Positions 41,895 through 52,835 of a DNA stretch of 64,000 nucleotides are shown here, in pieces (position 1 is the first letter of the stretch; every line of letters starts with the position of its first letter). Both the position numbers and the translations under genes were made by a program. Source of the DNA: Ophioderma brevispina (taxonomy: Eukaryota; Echinodermata; Ophiuroidea; Amphilepidida; Ophiodermatidae); NCBI GenBank assembly GCA_023653785.1, contig JAMKCH010001653.1:1-64000 (forward strand), given 5' to 3'. The notes under the pieces were generated by a model that was not told where the DNA came from, did not search any database, and worked only from the letters and a program-made list of their open reading frames with translations.

Positions 41895-42390
41895 TGCTCT
41901 TCAAAGTTATTTATAAAAATAACAGCAAGTAAACTTGCGCGATCCCCCTGGCCAGAGGCAGTATACACAAGTGGTTAGTTGGCACGTTGACCTTTGACCT
42001 TGGTATGTGAACCTTTGACCTCAACAACATATGAAGGAACCTGTAATGCACCTTCGACCCAAGTTAGGTTGTAATCGGACTTTCAACTTTTCAAAGACGA
42101 CCAGAAAAACAAAAACTAACCAAACTGGAACATGACCTCAGTTGACCTTTGACCTTGGTCCATAACCTTTGACATCATCCACATATGAAGGAACCCCTAT
42201 TGCACCTTCACCCCAAGTCTGGTTTAAATCGGACTTAAACTTTTCGAAGGAGACGCGAAAAATGAAAGCCTAACCAAACTGGAACACACATACATACATA
42301 CATACATATATACACATACATATGGACAATGGACATGCGCACCCTCGCAATATCCCCCTCTGCTTTTCAAGCCAGGGGGATAAAAAACAC
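41895..42390 (+). repeat. TGACCTTTGACCT-type dispersed repeat, copy with two internal units
   Basis: Exact TGACCTTTGACCT sites at 41,988-42,000 and 42,143-42,155 head two ~155-bp units (ATATGAAGGAACC...GCACCTTC...CCCAAGT...ATCGGACTT). The copy ends in CCAAACTGGAACACAC, a (TACA)n microsatellite, and CCTCTGCTTTTCAAGCCAGG. A sister copy lies at 52,495-52,835. Confidence 0.85.
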
Positions 42391-42604
42391 ATCTTGAAAT
42401 AACCTTTTTTTGAAGCATCCAAATATTTTAAATTTGCTCACAGGGTATATTAGGATGTTAGCATTCACAAATCTGATTGTTGATGATTTTATATTTTCTA
42501 ATTCAGCATATAATACTGATAGTGCGTTTAAAGTGAAAATTGTGAAAGCAAACTCGCAGAAATTTTATTTTATTCCTATTCTCCAGAAATCATGGACCAT
42601 TGCT
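42391..42604. other. Short non-coding stretch
   Basis: No gene; an 87-codon plus-strand frame here runs across the miniature element boundary and is not credible. Confidence 0.35.
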
Positions 42605-43158
42605 TTAAAGGGATTAGCAGCGATAATGCGAGAGAATCTAAAAAATGTGGAAATGCATGTTTTTAACTTATAAAGTAGAGATTAAGTGTGTACAATTCCA
42701 TAGACCTGCTTTAAAGTAGAAAAAACACCAAATAGTAAAAAAAATGAAGTATTTGAGGAAATTTATCATACCGTCTCCCGCAAATAGACATACAGCGACG
42801 GCGTCTCAAAATCTGCACTAAACAGCTGATTGTGGTTTACACCAGTACAAAATAAGCAAAGATCAATAAATGTTTGTGTTTGAGGTCAAGCTGTATTGAT
42901 TATGGTGCACAATATCACGCTGAAAATCTGTGATATTCACCGGGAAAGGCTTTTTTGATCTCACATCGGAATTTTGATACGCACATATAGAAATTACAGA
43001 ATCAGATAAAGTACTGCCTTGTCTTTAATACACGGATTTCAAGCCAACCACTTGCAGGTTATGTTCACATATCCACGCCAGTAACAAAAATATAAAAATA
43101 TGAATTTTTATGATTTTTTCGATGTTTCGGATTAGCAAATCGCTGCTAATCCCTTTAA
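42605..43158. mobile_element. TTAA-flanked inverted-repeat element, family C
   Basis: It starts TTAAAGGGATTAGCAGCGAT and ends with the exact inverse ATCGCTGCTAATCCCTTTAA (43,139-43,158). The length is 554 bp and it is non-coding. Its ends share the TTAAAGG start of two other families here. Confidence 0.9.
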
Positions 43159-43885
43159 TTGGACATACAAGACACCACTAACTTTAGAGCAATAATAGCA
43201 CATTTTTTGAAGAGTGCCCCCATTTTTCAAAATTGGATATTTTTGCACAGTTGTGTTGGTAATTGTTTGTAAACTATACCTGTGAACAACAATACTCAAA
43301 AAAGCGTATTTGTCATAAAGAAACAATTGTGTAATTAGAATCGGGATCCCAATTGTAATTTAACGGCGAAGCTGGAAACACCAATTTTATGTCCGTTCAT
43401 GATGAAATAGTGGCACCTCACATAAATGACCTTTTAACTAGTTTGAACCAATGGAACTACTAATGGAAGAGTGTAGACACGTACATGGTGCAATTTCCCG
43501 GCTATTTCATATTGGAAGGACGTTTCCAGCAGCCGTTGAATTATTTTCGGAGATCTCCAATATTAATTTTTCTAATAATAAATTCCTTCTTTTGCAATAC
43601 ATAGATAAGTCCGAGCTTTACCATTCACAGGTATAGTTTACTAGCCAATTAAAAATACAACTGTGCAAAAATCTCAAAATTTGTGGAAAATTGGGGGCGC
43701 TCTTCATAAAAATGTACTGTTATTGCTTAAACATAACAAGATCACAGCCCAGGGGGACTACTCTTCATAGACAAGGTTGTATCATCCATGACCTAGAATT
43801 CATATAAAAAGGGTGTTTTTCAGAATCAGGCATGTTATGTACTGTGCTCTGCCGCGCAGTAGACATCTGAGACGAATATACCTAA
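43159..43885. other. Non-coding stretch
   Basis: A 61-codon plus frame at 43,451-43,636 has no domain. TTTTTTGAAGAGTGCCCCCAT (43,205) and its inverse GGGGGCGCTCTTCA (43,693) suggest another weak inverted repeat. Confidence 0.35.
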
Positions 43886-44212
43886 TTATTATGCATCTGT
43901 GGTGCAATACCACAGTGAGATTAGCGCGTACCGCCTAACACTGCACAATACGCAAAAATATCGGGCATTCGGTCAAGCAACTCGTCAAGCAAATACTGTT
44001 TTTATTAGTTTTGAAGCAAGTTTGAAACTATTTTGGTCAAGTCAGCTTCTTCATGCATAATAAAAATATTGGATGGCTTTTTTCGGCTGATAACAGAAAA
44101 TATCGCCTCGCCAAGAAAATATCAGGCTCGTCTTCGACTCGCCCGATATTTGATCTAGGCTCGGGCGATATTTCTGTTATCAACCTCAGCCATCCAATAT
44201 TATATAAATATG
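43886..44212 (+). repeat. Dispersed repeat, family B copy 2, with strong foldback
   Basis: Matches 7,328-7,620. The 3' part (44,065-44,200) is an imperfect palindrome: AATATTGGATGGC...GATAACAGAAAATATCGCC pairs with GGCGATATTTCTGTTATCAA...GCCATCCAATATT. A 5' fragment of the same family lies at 54,807-54,870. Confidence 0.8.
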
Positions 44213-44811
44213 TTTGGTGTAGCTGCTGTATAGACTACCATACGAGTAAGAAAACAGCCATGTAGCTAACTGCCCTACTGATAACTTGTTTTGGGGTAAA
44301 AATTCCAGCATGTTTAGAGTGCTTTTAGTGAATGCTTGGACATGATACCCCGTGTCAATAGAAGTGGGCCTACCTGTTACTTTTGGTCTGCGAGGCAATC
44401 ACAGCAATAGTGCCTTTTCTAAGACAATCAGCTTCAGAAGATAGTAATGATGCTCACTAAATGCTTCTAAACCTTTATAGATATGAAAATCTTATTGCAA
44501 TATTATTTTTTTTAAATATCACGGTCCTCGGACCACTTGTGTCACGGTTTGTGAATGAGAGGCCTCATATGGGTTGCCCTACCGAAGTCCGAATTGACGT
44601 AAGTCTGAAAAGATTATGACATGGCACTATCTGATACCATGGGTTGGGTTATCGATGTGTTTTTAAATGTCCATTAATTAGTGATTTTAATTTAAACAAA
44701 TACATAGATGACCCTTTTAAAAGTAAATTAACAAAATCTTTCAATTTTGATACTCTAAAAAAATTTACAAATTCATATGTATTTGGGGAATTTCATAAAG
44801 TAAAAAAAAAG

Positions 44812-45108
44812 TAAAGTCTCGTGCCAAGCAAGCTCTGCGCGGAGTGCCCATCTCTCTTTCCTTAGCGTTTGGGCCAGACTCCTCCGTATTATGTTTGCTA
44901 TGGGGGGTTCGCCACTCCTCCAGCACAGCGAGTCTGTTACTTTCCCAGCATTGAATAATGCTGGTACCCATTTATACACCTGGGTGGAGAGGAGTAATTA
45001 AGGTAAAGTGCTTTACTCAAGGGCACAACACGTTGGCCGCAGTGGGACTCGAACCCACAACCTTTGGATTGCGGAACGAGCGCTCAATCCACTGGACCAC
45101 ACGTGCCC
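44812..45108 (-). mobile_element. tRNA-headed SINE, copy 2
   Basis: On the minus strand from 45,108, GGGCACGTGTGGTCCAGTGG has the A box and GGGTTCGAGTCC (45,045-45,056) the B box. The body CACTTTACCTTAATTACTCC then CTCCACCCAGGTGTATAAAT matches copy 1 at 24,139. Downstream the body diverges (GCACTCCGCGCAGAGCTTGC), so this is a different subfamily or carries an added module. Confidence 0.85.
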
Positions 45109-45640
45109 TTAAAGGCCAAAAATAAAATAAAACAAGCATTGGTTTGATGAAAATTTTTGGATGTAGACAGTTTTTAACAATCTCGGAATGTTTTTAAAAT
45201 TCAAAAAGGTTTGAAAAGGGGTATAACATTACAATACTCTACGCAATTGCCTATTCAAAATCAACAGCGCTTCTGTCTTTGTTGTCAATAATTGGTTAAG
45301 TAGCAAAGTACTCCTTTGGACTTACACAAATTCGGACTTTGTTAGGAATGCGCTCATATGACCTTTGAACATGACATGTGACCTTTGACCTCATAAACAA
45401 AAGAGGGTTTGTGTGTAATATCCATAAACCAAGTTTGGTTCCAATTGAGGTCAATTTTATCTTATATCTTACAACTTGACCTCACATGACCTTTAACCTT
45501 GGCATGTGACCCTTGACCTCATCAACAAATGAGGAACCCATGTTGCACCTATGACTCAAGTTGGTTAAAATCCATTGAAGTATGTAGATATTACAGGCAA
45601 ATGTTAACCCTTTTTCACAACAACAGATATCAACAGACAT

Positions 45641-45980
45641 TACAGCAGTCCGGAAAGTATTTACTAACGGTGTAGTCTGTCACAGACTGCGAAAGATAGA
45701 GGATGTGTGTAAATGAAAAATAATCTCAAATATCTCTGAAAAATGAAGGGGTTCTAAGGATATTTTTGCATCAGAGTGTCAGAAATTTTGTTCTCTTTTG
45801 AGGACATCCCTCAACTGGGTCGGAACCTATAGAACCTTTTGAGAAAATTGAACATTTCTATCGGCAGTTTTGTACACAACATCTCTATGGGCTCTGACAA
45901 GCACCAAACATTTTCCCACGGTGCTACATCACTAGGCTGGCTAATTTAATATGCACGCTCGTACTTTCTGCACCGCTGTA
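45641..45980. mobile_element. 336-bp TA-flanked miniature element in the dispersed repeat
   Basis: The insert 45,643-45,978 starts CAGCAGTCCGGAAAGTA and ends TACTTTCTGCACCGCTG, inverted partners flanked by TA. The sister repeat at 36,165-36,175 reads CAGACTATAACAGAC without the insert, so it serves as the empty site. Termini and TA target fit Tc1/mariner. Confidence 0.9.
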
Positions 45981-46025
45981 AACAGACAACAACAGACATC
46001 AACAACAATGGACAAAGTGATCCCT

Positions 46026-46353
46026 ATGTGTCTTCCTGCCTTAAGGCAGGTGACACAATAAATATCAGCTGACAGTTGATACATCTTAAGAGTAAATCTT
46101 CTGCCCTAACATAAAACAATAAAACACATATGAAACTTGCACAAAAGGGTTGGCAAATATTTCAAAATTCAAGTATTGAATGCCTACTGTTCAATTCCTG
46201 TAAAATCAGTGATGTTAATTGTACTTATGATACAAATGTCATTCCTAGTATGGTCATACTTTCAGATTGGTTGCATACATCTCACTGGAAACTACAGCCA
46301 GACACCATGATGTAAACAGAACATGGTACACTGTGGTGTCACTGACTCTTCAG
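46026..46353. other. Non-coding stretch
   Basis: Possible intron or spacer. No element is recognised. Confidence 0.3.
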
Positions 46354-46485
46354 GGTGTAACTCCATTGCGGCAATTTCTGGAACAAAGCAAGGTGTTCAC
46401 ATCCCTGACAGAATTTACAGTGTATCTAGCATGTTTTGCGACACAATTCAAAAGCATTCAGACCAGGATTCAGGCATTGATCTGG
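46354..46485 (+). CDS. Candidate exon, product unknown
   Basis: This is bounded by an AG acceptor (CACTGACTCTTCAG) and a near-consensus donor, GTAAGTG, after ATCTG. Two frames are open across it: one reads CNSIAAISGTKQGVHIPDRI..., the other GVTPLRQFLEQSKVFTSLTE.... I recognise neither. The surrounding 176-codon frame (46,323-46,853) runs through the donor, so it is not evidence for one long exon. It could also be chance; only transcript data would settle it. Confidence 0.25.
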
Positions 46486-47539
46486 TAAGTGAAAGAATAT
46501 CCGGGATTAGCACATATACAATAGCAATGGTCTATGAGCTGATGACAACATGCTTGTCAAGTTTGGTAAATGCTGGCAGTAATGTCAGCATCCTTGTTCC
46601 AGAAATTGCCACAAACTGCCACCTCCTCCCCGGAACTCTTCATGTTTTTACTGTTTTTACAGAATGTAAACATCCAAATTGTTTTCAAACTCGTGGAAGT
46701 GATTTCAGTAAGGGTCCTTTTCATTATGTCAATTTTTTCATGCCATTATGTCCCTTTAAAGAGACACTGGCACATTTTGAAAGTGTCCTACACATTTTTA
46801 AAAAGCCATATTTTTGCAGGTTGCAATGCTCTTGTGTTATTAAGTCCAAATAAACACCCTTAAGTATAAATTGATTTTGTAATAAAACCACTCCAGAATG
46901 GTTTCATTCAGATAACCCAGGTTCACGGTGTTATACCACAAGAAAATACACATTGTAGTGGATTGCCTTTGTACGCATGCTGTTTGACCAGTCCCCGGGA
47001 CCAACCCATCATCTTTGTGGCTATAGAATCAATGAGAATCATATTTTCCATGATGTTCATGTAATAAAGTTTTTATATAGCGAAGCTGAATATAAAAACC
47101 AGTTTGTCTCAGGGGAGGTTTGTTTGATCCTGGAGTTGTCATAATAATAACTCCATGGTTAACTACTCGGCATTTAATTTTGGCTGTGCTATGTCTCCAT
47201 GTCCTTCCTTTTAGTTCTATTGATTCGCGTTGGCTTTGTAAACGCGTCAATCGATTTTTGGTGTATGGGACATCGTAGGCTTTTCACGGTTATGTACCTC
47301 AGCCAATAAACGTTCTCGCTTTGTGTCGTTCATCTTTTCTCGCGCTGTTGGCATCACATGTTTTGATACCAACCGAGTAGGACCTGTGGTCAAAAACCCA
47401 CCCTCCACACCCAGTTTAAATATCAAGGGCCTTTCAAGTTTCCTTGATTTTGGAGGGAATTTGTTTTGAAATGCATGCTTTGGGCTGTCTGTTTTGTTCT
47501 TTCATTTGGGCAGTTTCCTTTTTAATTTTGTTCATTTCC
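46486..47539. other. Non-coding stretch
   Basis: It contains a CTGCCTTAAGGCAG-like context just upstream (46,037) and a 73-codon minus frame at 47,029-47,250 (GVIIMTTPGSNKPPLRQTGF) that I cannot assign. No secure gene. Confidence 0.3.
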
Positions 47540-47893
47540 TTAAAGACACTATCAGTGATTTGCTAAATCAGCAAATCGAAAAAAAATCATCAAAAATCAG
47601 ATTTTAGCATGTATGTAACAAGTACAGGTACCCTAACATACCCTGCAAATGATAAGACCAGAAGCAACCTAATACGGACAGAATCAGAGATTTTAGTCAT
47701 TACTGTCCGAACGGACACTTACTACAACACGTAACTGAATGGATAATCGTATCTTGGAACACTGCCGTTTTCTTCCTTTTCTGTCAACTACAGCTGGAAA
47801 AGGTAACTTATGAGAATTCTACAGACTTATCATTCACTTGAAGCTATTCCTGCAAATTTCAAATATTTTTCAAATCACTGATAGTGTCTTTAA
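47540..47893 (-). mobile_element. TTAA-flanked miniature element, family A copy 2
   Basis: TTAAAGACACTATCAGTGAT at 47,540 and the exact inverse ATCACTGATAGTGTCTTTAA at 47,874-47,893. The interior is the reverse of 58,106-58,455 (TACCCTGCAAATGA, GTCATTACTGTCCG, CTGCCGTTTTCTTCC). It is the best-preserved copy of this family here. Confidence 0.92.
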
Positions 47894-49999
47894 ATTTTAA
47901 GGGCCAATCCTAGTAATCTGTTAAAGCTAAGGCATGCATTTCAACAAATACTGCACTGGGTTAATAATCCTTGATCATGGTTAAGGATAATTAATTGCTC
48001 TCAGCAATTGTGGAATGTGCATAAAATAATTTGGCATCTAAACTGGAAATACAATGCGTTAGATGAGGTAGCTGTCTAGCGTAATCTTTGGGTGTCTTTA
48101 TTTTAGCAATTCGCCTGTGACTTAGTCTGTGAATGTCTGGTTCAATATTGCTAGATGATGCACTGTCTAGCAGAATGCCAGGGCGTATCCCTGCGTAAGT
48201 TGATTATATAAATGTGCGTTTTCTGTATGATTATTGAGGTAAATATTTGCATTTCTATTCCTTGTATGGTCTTATGTAAATTGCAAATTAGCTAGATATG
48301 GTCCGTCTAGCTTTATCAGTGGGCATCTCCCTAAGTGTACTTTTCGGACAAACTTACTTTTATTCACTGCTTTAACGAACTAGATCACCCTGTCTAGCGT
48401 ATGAGGGCGTTTCCCTCTAGAAGTTTAATGTAAGATTAAGGTAGCAATCAAATCAATTCATTCAGCTCGCTTCGTGCACGTTTGCTAAATTAGTATCTTC
48501 TGCCATATTTAATATTTTGCTGCATCAATTAGCGCATCCAGATTGTACCCGGTCTAATGCACGGAGGGCACCTCCCTCTGTAATATTACTGTAATATTAA
48601 TAGCAACGTGCAAATATGTTTATATGTTATCATGATCAATAAAAGGTCATTGTAATCGGTTGGTACAAAACATGACCACCAACAGTTCTTGCGTCTTTTC
48701 CCTTATTTTTCTAACCGAGTCATGAAGACAATAAGTAAATTTTAACAAAAATATAAAGTATTTACTAAAAAGGCCAGGGAAGTCTTTAGCATCATATGAT
48801 TTCTGTGTACTATGATACAGTATTTTTGTGTGTAAATGTGTTTTTGTTCTTCTTAGGTCTTCAATCATTTGAGAGTAAATTGAAGGAAACTGTCTCTCTT
48901 TAAAGAGCTACTACTGAATCATTTGAGAGCTTTTCTGTAGTTGGAATGACAAAAGTAGCTAAGGCAAGATAAGTGTTATAACACCAATGTGAAACTGGAT
49001 ACCTTCTAAATTGAACCTGAAAAAAATTTATTGTCTGCATTATTCAACAGACAATTGTTTGTGAGGCATTTTGGGGGTACTCAGTGGAAAAAGGTAGGTA
49101 CAAGTGCCACCGATATGGGTTGCATTTTCACCCCTTACTATAACAATGGGTCATTTTTTCCCATCATGCTACTACATGTATATAGATGGATCAGGTTTTT
49201 TTAGGTCATTGTTACTATATAAATGGATTCAATTTTCTGATTTTTGGAAAAGGGTACCATGAAAATGGGCTGATTTTTGCTAAGATTACTATGAAAATTG
49301 TGCAAGTTTCACAGGCAACAATATAAATGGGTTGAAATTTCCAAAACAACTATATAAATGGGTTATATATTTGTACAATTTGGTCACTCTAAACATGGAT
49401 GATTTTTTATCCAGTGGATGCACACCTGCACCAAATTTTGGATCAAGTACACCCCACCCCCCCGAATATGTTCGTAACCACAAAGGTACAAATTTTAATC
49501 AAAATGTCAGGAATGTTAGCATAACTGGCAAGTCCATGTACGAGGTAAGGGCATTATTGAAACACCCAATGAGCATATCAAAGAAAGTACCATTTTTCCA
49601 ACTTGCACAGATACATCAATTTGTAAGTGGAACATGCCAAAGGAAAGTCAAAGAAATAATCATCATAAAATTTTTACTGTCAGCATTCTCACATAATGTG
49701 CTACTAATATCCCATTTCAAAGTCAGGAAAGTTGCTAATCCTGAATTCAATTCAGCTTCAGAGTGGGAAAGAAAACAGATATGACGGAGCATTGACAACT
49801 TATTGAAATAGAAATGATGGGAAAGACAATTTGGTCTGTGTTACAAGGAAAACAACAACTTTCATTAAATATCAACAATTTTGACATAATTATTGATATG
49901 CTCATTCAAGTTAAGAAAGAATGACCTCAAGCCAATCACCAATAATCCTGATTTGTACGATGCTTTTAGCATGCGCTGGAGACTACCCTGTAAATTAAC
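47894..49999. other. Non-coding stretch
   Basis: TCTAGC-GCATTTCCC-like blocks recur loosely (GTCTAGCAGAATGCCAGGGCG, CTAGCGTATGAGGGCGTTTC) between 48,070 and 48,590 with ~120-140 bp spacing, suggesting an old tandem repeat. The 150-codon plus frame at 49,332-49,784 has no recognisable domain. Confidence 0.35.
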
Positions 50000-50164
50000 C
50001 TGCATAAGAAAAGCCACACGCGTCTTGGCAGGGTCCTCATCTTCATCCTCATCATCTTCATCCTCTCCTTTGCTATCGACACTTGATGATCTGTTGGCGG
50101 GAGGTGGTGTAGGCTCTGAGACTGGTTGAAGTACACACCCTGAAATGCCCAGTGATATCCTCAC
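50000..50164 (-). CDS. Candidate exon with acidic linker, product unknown
   Basis: Minus-strand exon-like block of exactly 165 nt (55 codons, phase 0 at both ends). It is bounded by AAATTCTAG before GTGAGG and by CAG|GTTAAT after it. It reads VRISLGISGCVLQPVSEPTP, a Pro/Ser stretch, a run of about 14 Glu/Asp and then DPAKTRVAFLMQ. The frame stays open past the donor for 44 codons (VNLQGSLQRMLKASYKSGLL...) before a stop, so it could also be a terminal exon. The residue pattern looks like real protein but I do not recognise the family. The candidate exon at 56,723-56,799 ends in phase 0 on the same strand and is compatible as an upstream neighbour. Confidence 0.35.
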
Positions 50165-50394
50165 CTAGAATTTACAAATGCAAATGACACCATTTTGGAA
50201 AAGGTAGTCTATGGTCTATTTACCTTCCTCGAATCAGTGACAACGCATTCAGACAAAGTTTTGTGCGTGCATTTTTGCACTGCCTTTATACACAAACGCA
50301 TGTGAATACCAGCGCTTTGAATCAACGCTTGCGATTTAATGCTGCGACCACTGCATAACACACTGACGCATAGTTGGTAACCCACGCTTTAGAA

Positions 50395-50815
50395 AGGGTG
50401 GGTTATAAAATTCTGAAAATTGGTAAAAGGGTGGGTTACTGGATTTCATTGGTATAAAGGGTGCTTTTGTAAAAAGGGTGGGTCCAGAAATAAAAAGGGT
50501 GCATTTTGATGGTTAATGAAATACAAATGCCTATCTGTGGAATTATGTTTGCCATGATGTATACATATTGGGAAAAAAATCAAGAACATCCATACGTTCT
50601 CATATGAATTTACAAAATGTTGGTTGTAACTGTTTTGTGTAGACACATTAAGACAAGGCTAATGACTTCCAAGACCAATGGTATTACTGGATGTGGTTCA
50701 GAATTCACTGCACACTAAGTGTCACAGCCCATATAAGGGTGGGTTATTGAGTTCAGTATAAAGGGTGTTTTCATAAAAAGGGTGGGTTGAAAATAAAAAG
50801 GGTGGGTTATAAACA
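50395..50815. repeat. Two copies of an AAAAAGGGTGGGTT repeat
   Basis: AGGGTGGGTTA...TTCA-T-GTATAAAGGGTG-TTTT-TAAAAAGGGTGGGT occurs at about 50,425-50,505 and again at 50,738-50,815. The ~300 bp between are unique-looking. It could be the two ends of one small element. Confidence 0.6.
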
Positions 50816-50969
50816 CCACTGCCAACTATGTGACGTCACTGACTCAAGGAAGGTAAAAGCACTATTGAGTCCTCAACAGAAGGGTTCTTGAGTAATAGGG
50901 TGATTGAAATGTTTGAGAGGCACATGAATTGTAAGGATGTTCATTGCCAACCAAATTTAAACTTCCCCT

Positions 50970-50990
50970 CTATGACCTTTGACCTATAAA
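50970..50990. promoter_or_regulatory. Isolated TGACCTTTGACCT (DR1) site
   Basis: Exact TGACCTTTGACCT at 50,973-50,985, the consensus direct repeat (AGGTCA spaced by one) bound by HNF4/RXR-type nuclear receptors. It appears outside the longer repeat copies. Function is not shown. Confidence 0.4.
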
Positions 50991-51073
50991 GTTGGAACCA
51001 ATGTTAATTGAAGTAAATTTTCATATGAGAGTAGGCAGCCAGTGGGCATAATAAAAAAAATGACAGTAATATT

Positions 51074-51245
51074 ATGTCAGATGTCACATTGAGGTTGGAT
51101 ATGAAAGTTTTCAATGTCATTGTAATATTATTTGGTCAGTCTTACACTGAAATAACATTTGTTTATGATGTTATTACATCATAAACCAACCAAGTGACAT
51201 TACAAGAACTTCCATATCTAACCATTATACAACATCTGACATTAT
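51074..51245. mobile_element. Foldback repeat
   Basis: ATGTCAGATGTCACATTGAGGTTGGATATG (51,074 on) pairs with CATATCTAACCATTATACAACATCTGACAT (ending near 51,243), and the inner parts CATTGTAATATTATTTGG / CCAAGTGACATTACAAG also pair. Arms are about 65 bp, spacer about 40 bp. Non-coding. Confidence 0.75.
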
Positions 51246-51263
51246 AAGGTAATCACTTTCTCT

Positions 51264-51622
51264 AGCAGCCAGTAGTAAGGTCACCATGGAGGTGCGCATG
51301 ACCAAGTTTTTCTTATCACAACGCTGGTACAAGATTTTGCCAAATATACACCCCATTAACCAGATATTTTCGTAAATGGTTGTTTTCCTATTTTTTTTAA
51401 CTAAATACACTCAGCTGTATGTTTTTTGGACCAAAATTTAATTAAAATTATGCTGATAAAAATAACTGAGGGAAATGCTAATTATGGACATATTTTGCAG
51501 TCATAAACACATGTTTTAGGTTTCAATAGTCCAGAAAGAAAGAAAAATGAACAATTTTTTTGGCTGTCAAAATGTAACTAGGAAAATAACCATGCTAGCG
51601 GTGACCTTACGACTGGCTGTCT
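51264..51622. mobile_element. Inverted-repeat element, ~360 bp
   Basis: AGCAGCCAGTAGTAAGGTCACC at the left and GGTGACCTTACGACTGGCTG at the right are inverted partners. The interior is AT-rich and non-coding. It abuts the foldback at 51,074-51,245. Confidence 0.75.
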
Positions 51623-52494
51623 AGCTGCTCACTCGGTATGTTATCAGGACCTTTCCCATATCGCATAATTTTAGTGGGATGACATCATACCAACAATATT
51701 GTGTGGTCATTTGAACCATTAAATTCAGGGAATAATAAGCGACAAAATTGCGCTCTGATGTATTTGACTGGCAGAAACAAATTCGGCTGTAAAGAATAAT
51801 ATGGAAATGTTTATTAGTGTGTCACATGAGTTCGACAAGCCGACTCCTATTGGGTGTTTTTGACATTTTTAAAATCCACTTTGTTTGAACAAGCCACGCC
51901 CATACTACCCATCAAACCAATCAGTCCCACAGTCCACGCCCTGTTGATTGACAAACCTGACAAACGTGCAATTGGTCACCTAATTCTGTACCTGCCTATA
52001 CACTTTACATATTAAAATAAGGAAATGACCCTCATTTGTCCCCTAGAATGAAACCTTTGAGCCTGAATTGTGTTGACTCATCTCAGCACCCTACCAAAAG
52101 TTTATTGCAAATCAACATTTTGGTTGCTACTGAAGACAGAGTTCTAAAATCAGAGCATGTCATACACACAGAAGCAATACACTAAATCAAAAAGCTAAGG
52201 GGATCAAATAAGAAAATAGTAAGTTCTGAAGTACCAAGTACCCCTACCACACTAGACGTACACTTGCCAGCCAGGATTCCGTGTATTTCTGCCACATAGT
52301 GTACACACAGCCTGTCTCCCCCCTCGTGGAGTAGCTATGTGGTTAAACACCAGCTCTCAGCGCGCGCGGTAATTTGTCATGGCCAATGTTTTGTTTTTTA
52401 GATATTTTATGGCATATATTTGCATTTTTTATTACATTGATGTATATTGGGGGTTTTTGATGATGGCCGGAATTGAATTTTCGTAATGATTTTC
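51623..52494. other. Non-coding stretch
   Basis: No gene or repeat that I recognise. Confidence 0.35.
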
Positions 52495-52835
52495 CTAACA
52501 ACGTTAAAAAAATACAGCAAGTAAACTGCGTCAACCCCCCTGCAAGATGGCAGTCTGGAACACTGACCTCATGATGAACCTTTGACCTTGGTCCATGACC
52601 TTTGACATCAATCCATCCCACATGAAGGAACCCCTATTGCACCTTAAACCCCAAGTTCTGGTTTAAATCGGACTTACTTTTTGAAGGATACCGAAAAACC
52701 GAAAACCTAAAACCAAAACCTACCACCGGACACACACAACATACATACACATACAACCCAACACATACGGACATTCGTACCCTCGGCCTCCGCAATTCCC
52801 ACCTCTGCTTTTCAAGCCAGGGGATAAAATGCAAA
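52495..52835 (+). repeat. TGACCTTTGACCT-type dispersed repeat, copy
   Basis: ACAGCAAGTAAACTGCGTC, GATGAACCTTTGACCTTGGT, CCATGACCTTTGACATCA, CATGAAGGAACCCCTATTGC and CCTCTGCTTTTCAAGCCAGG parallel 41,895-42,390. Only one internal unit is present. Confidence 0.85.

Larger units (their letters stand above)
44515..46025 (+). repeat. TGACCTTTGACCT-type dispersed repeat, long copy hosting two younger elements
   Basis: It opens AATATCACGGTCCTCGGACC (as at 61,012), is interrupted by a SINE at 44,812-45,108 and resumes. It carries TGACCTTTGACCT at 45,379-45,391 and variants at 45,486-45,520. It is interrupted again by a TA-flanked element at 45,641-45,980 and ends AACAATGGACAAAGTGATCC near 46,022, as at 36,180. 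Confidence 0.8.

Noticed and set aside
46323..46853. 176-codon plus-strand ORF as one gene
   Set aside because: No recognised domain. It crosses a good splice donor at 46,486 and a second frame is equally open; only a short exon was kept as a weak candidate.
49332..49784. 150-codon plus-strand ORF
   Set aside because: Low-complexity N-terminus over AT-rich sequence, no domain, and a GAG|GTAAGG donor-like site inside. It was not strong enough to list as a gene.
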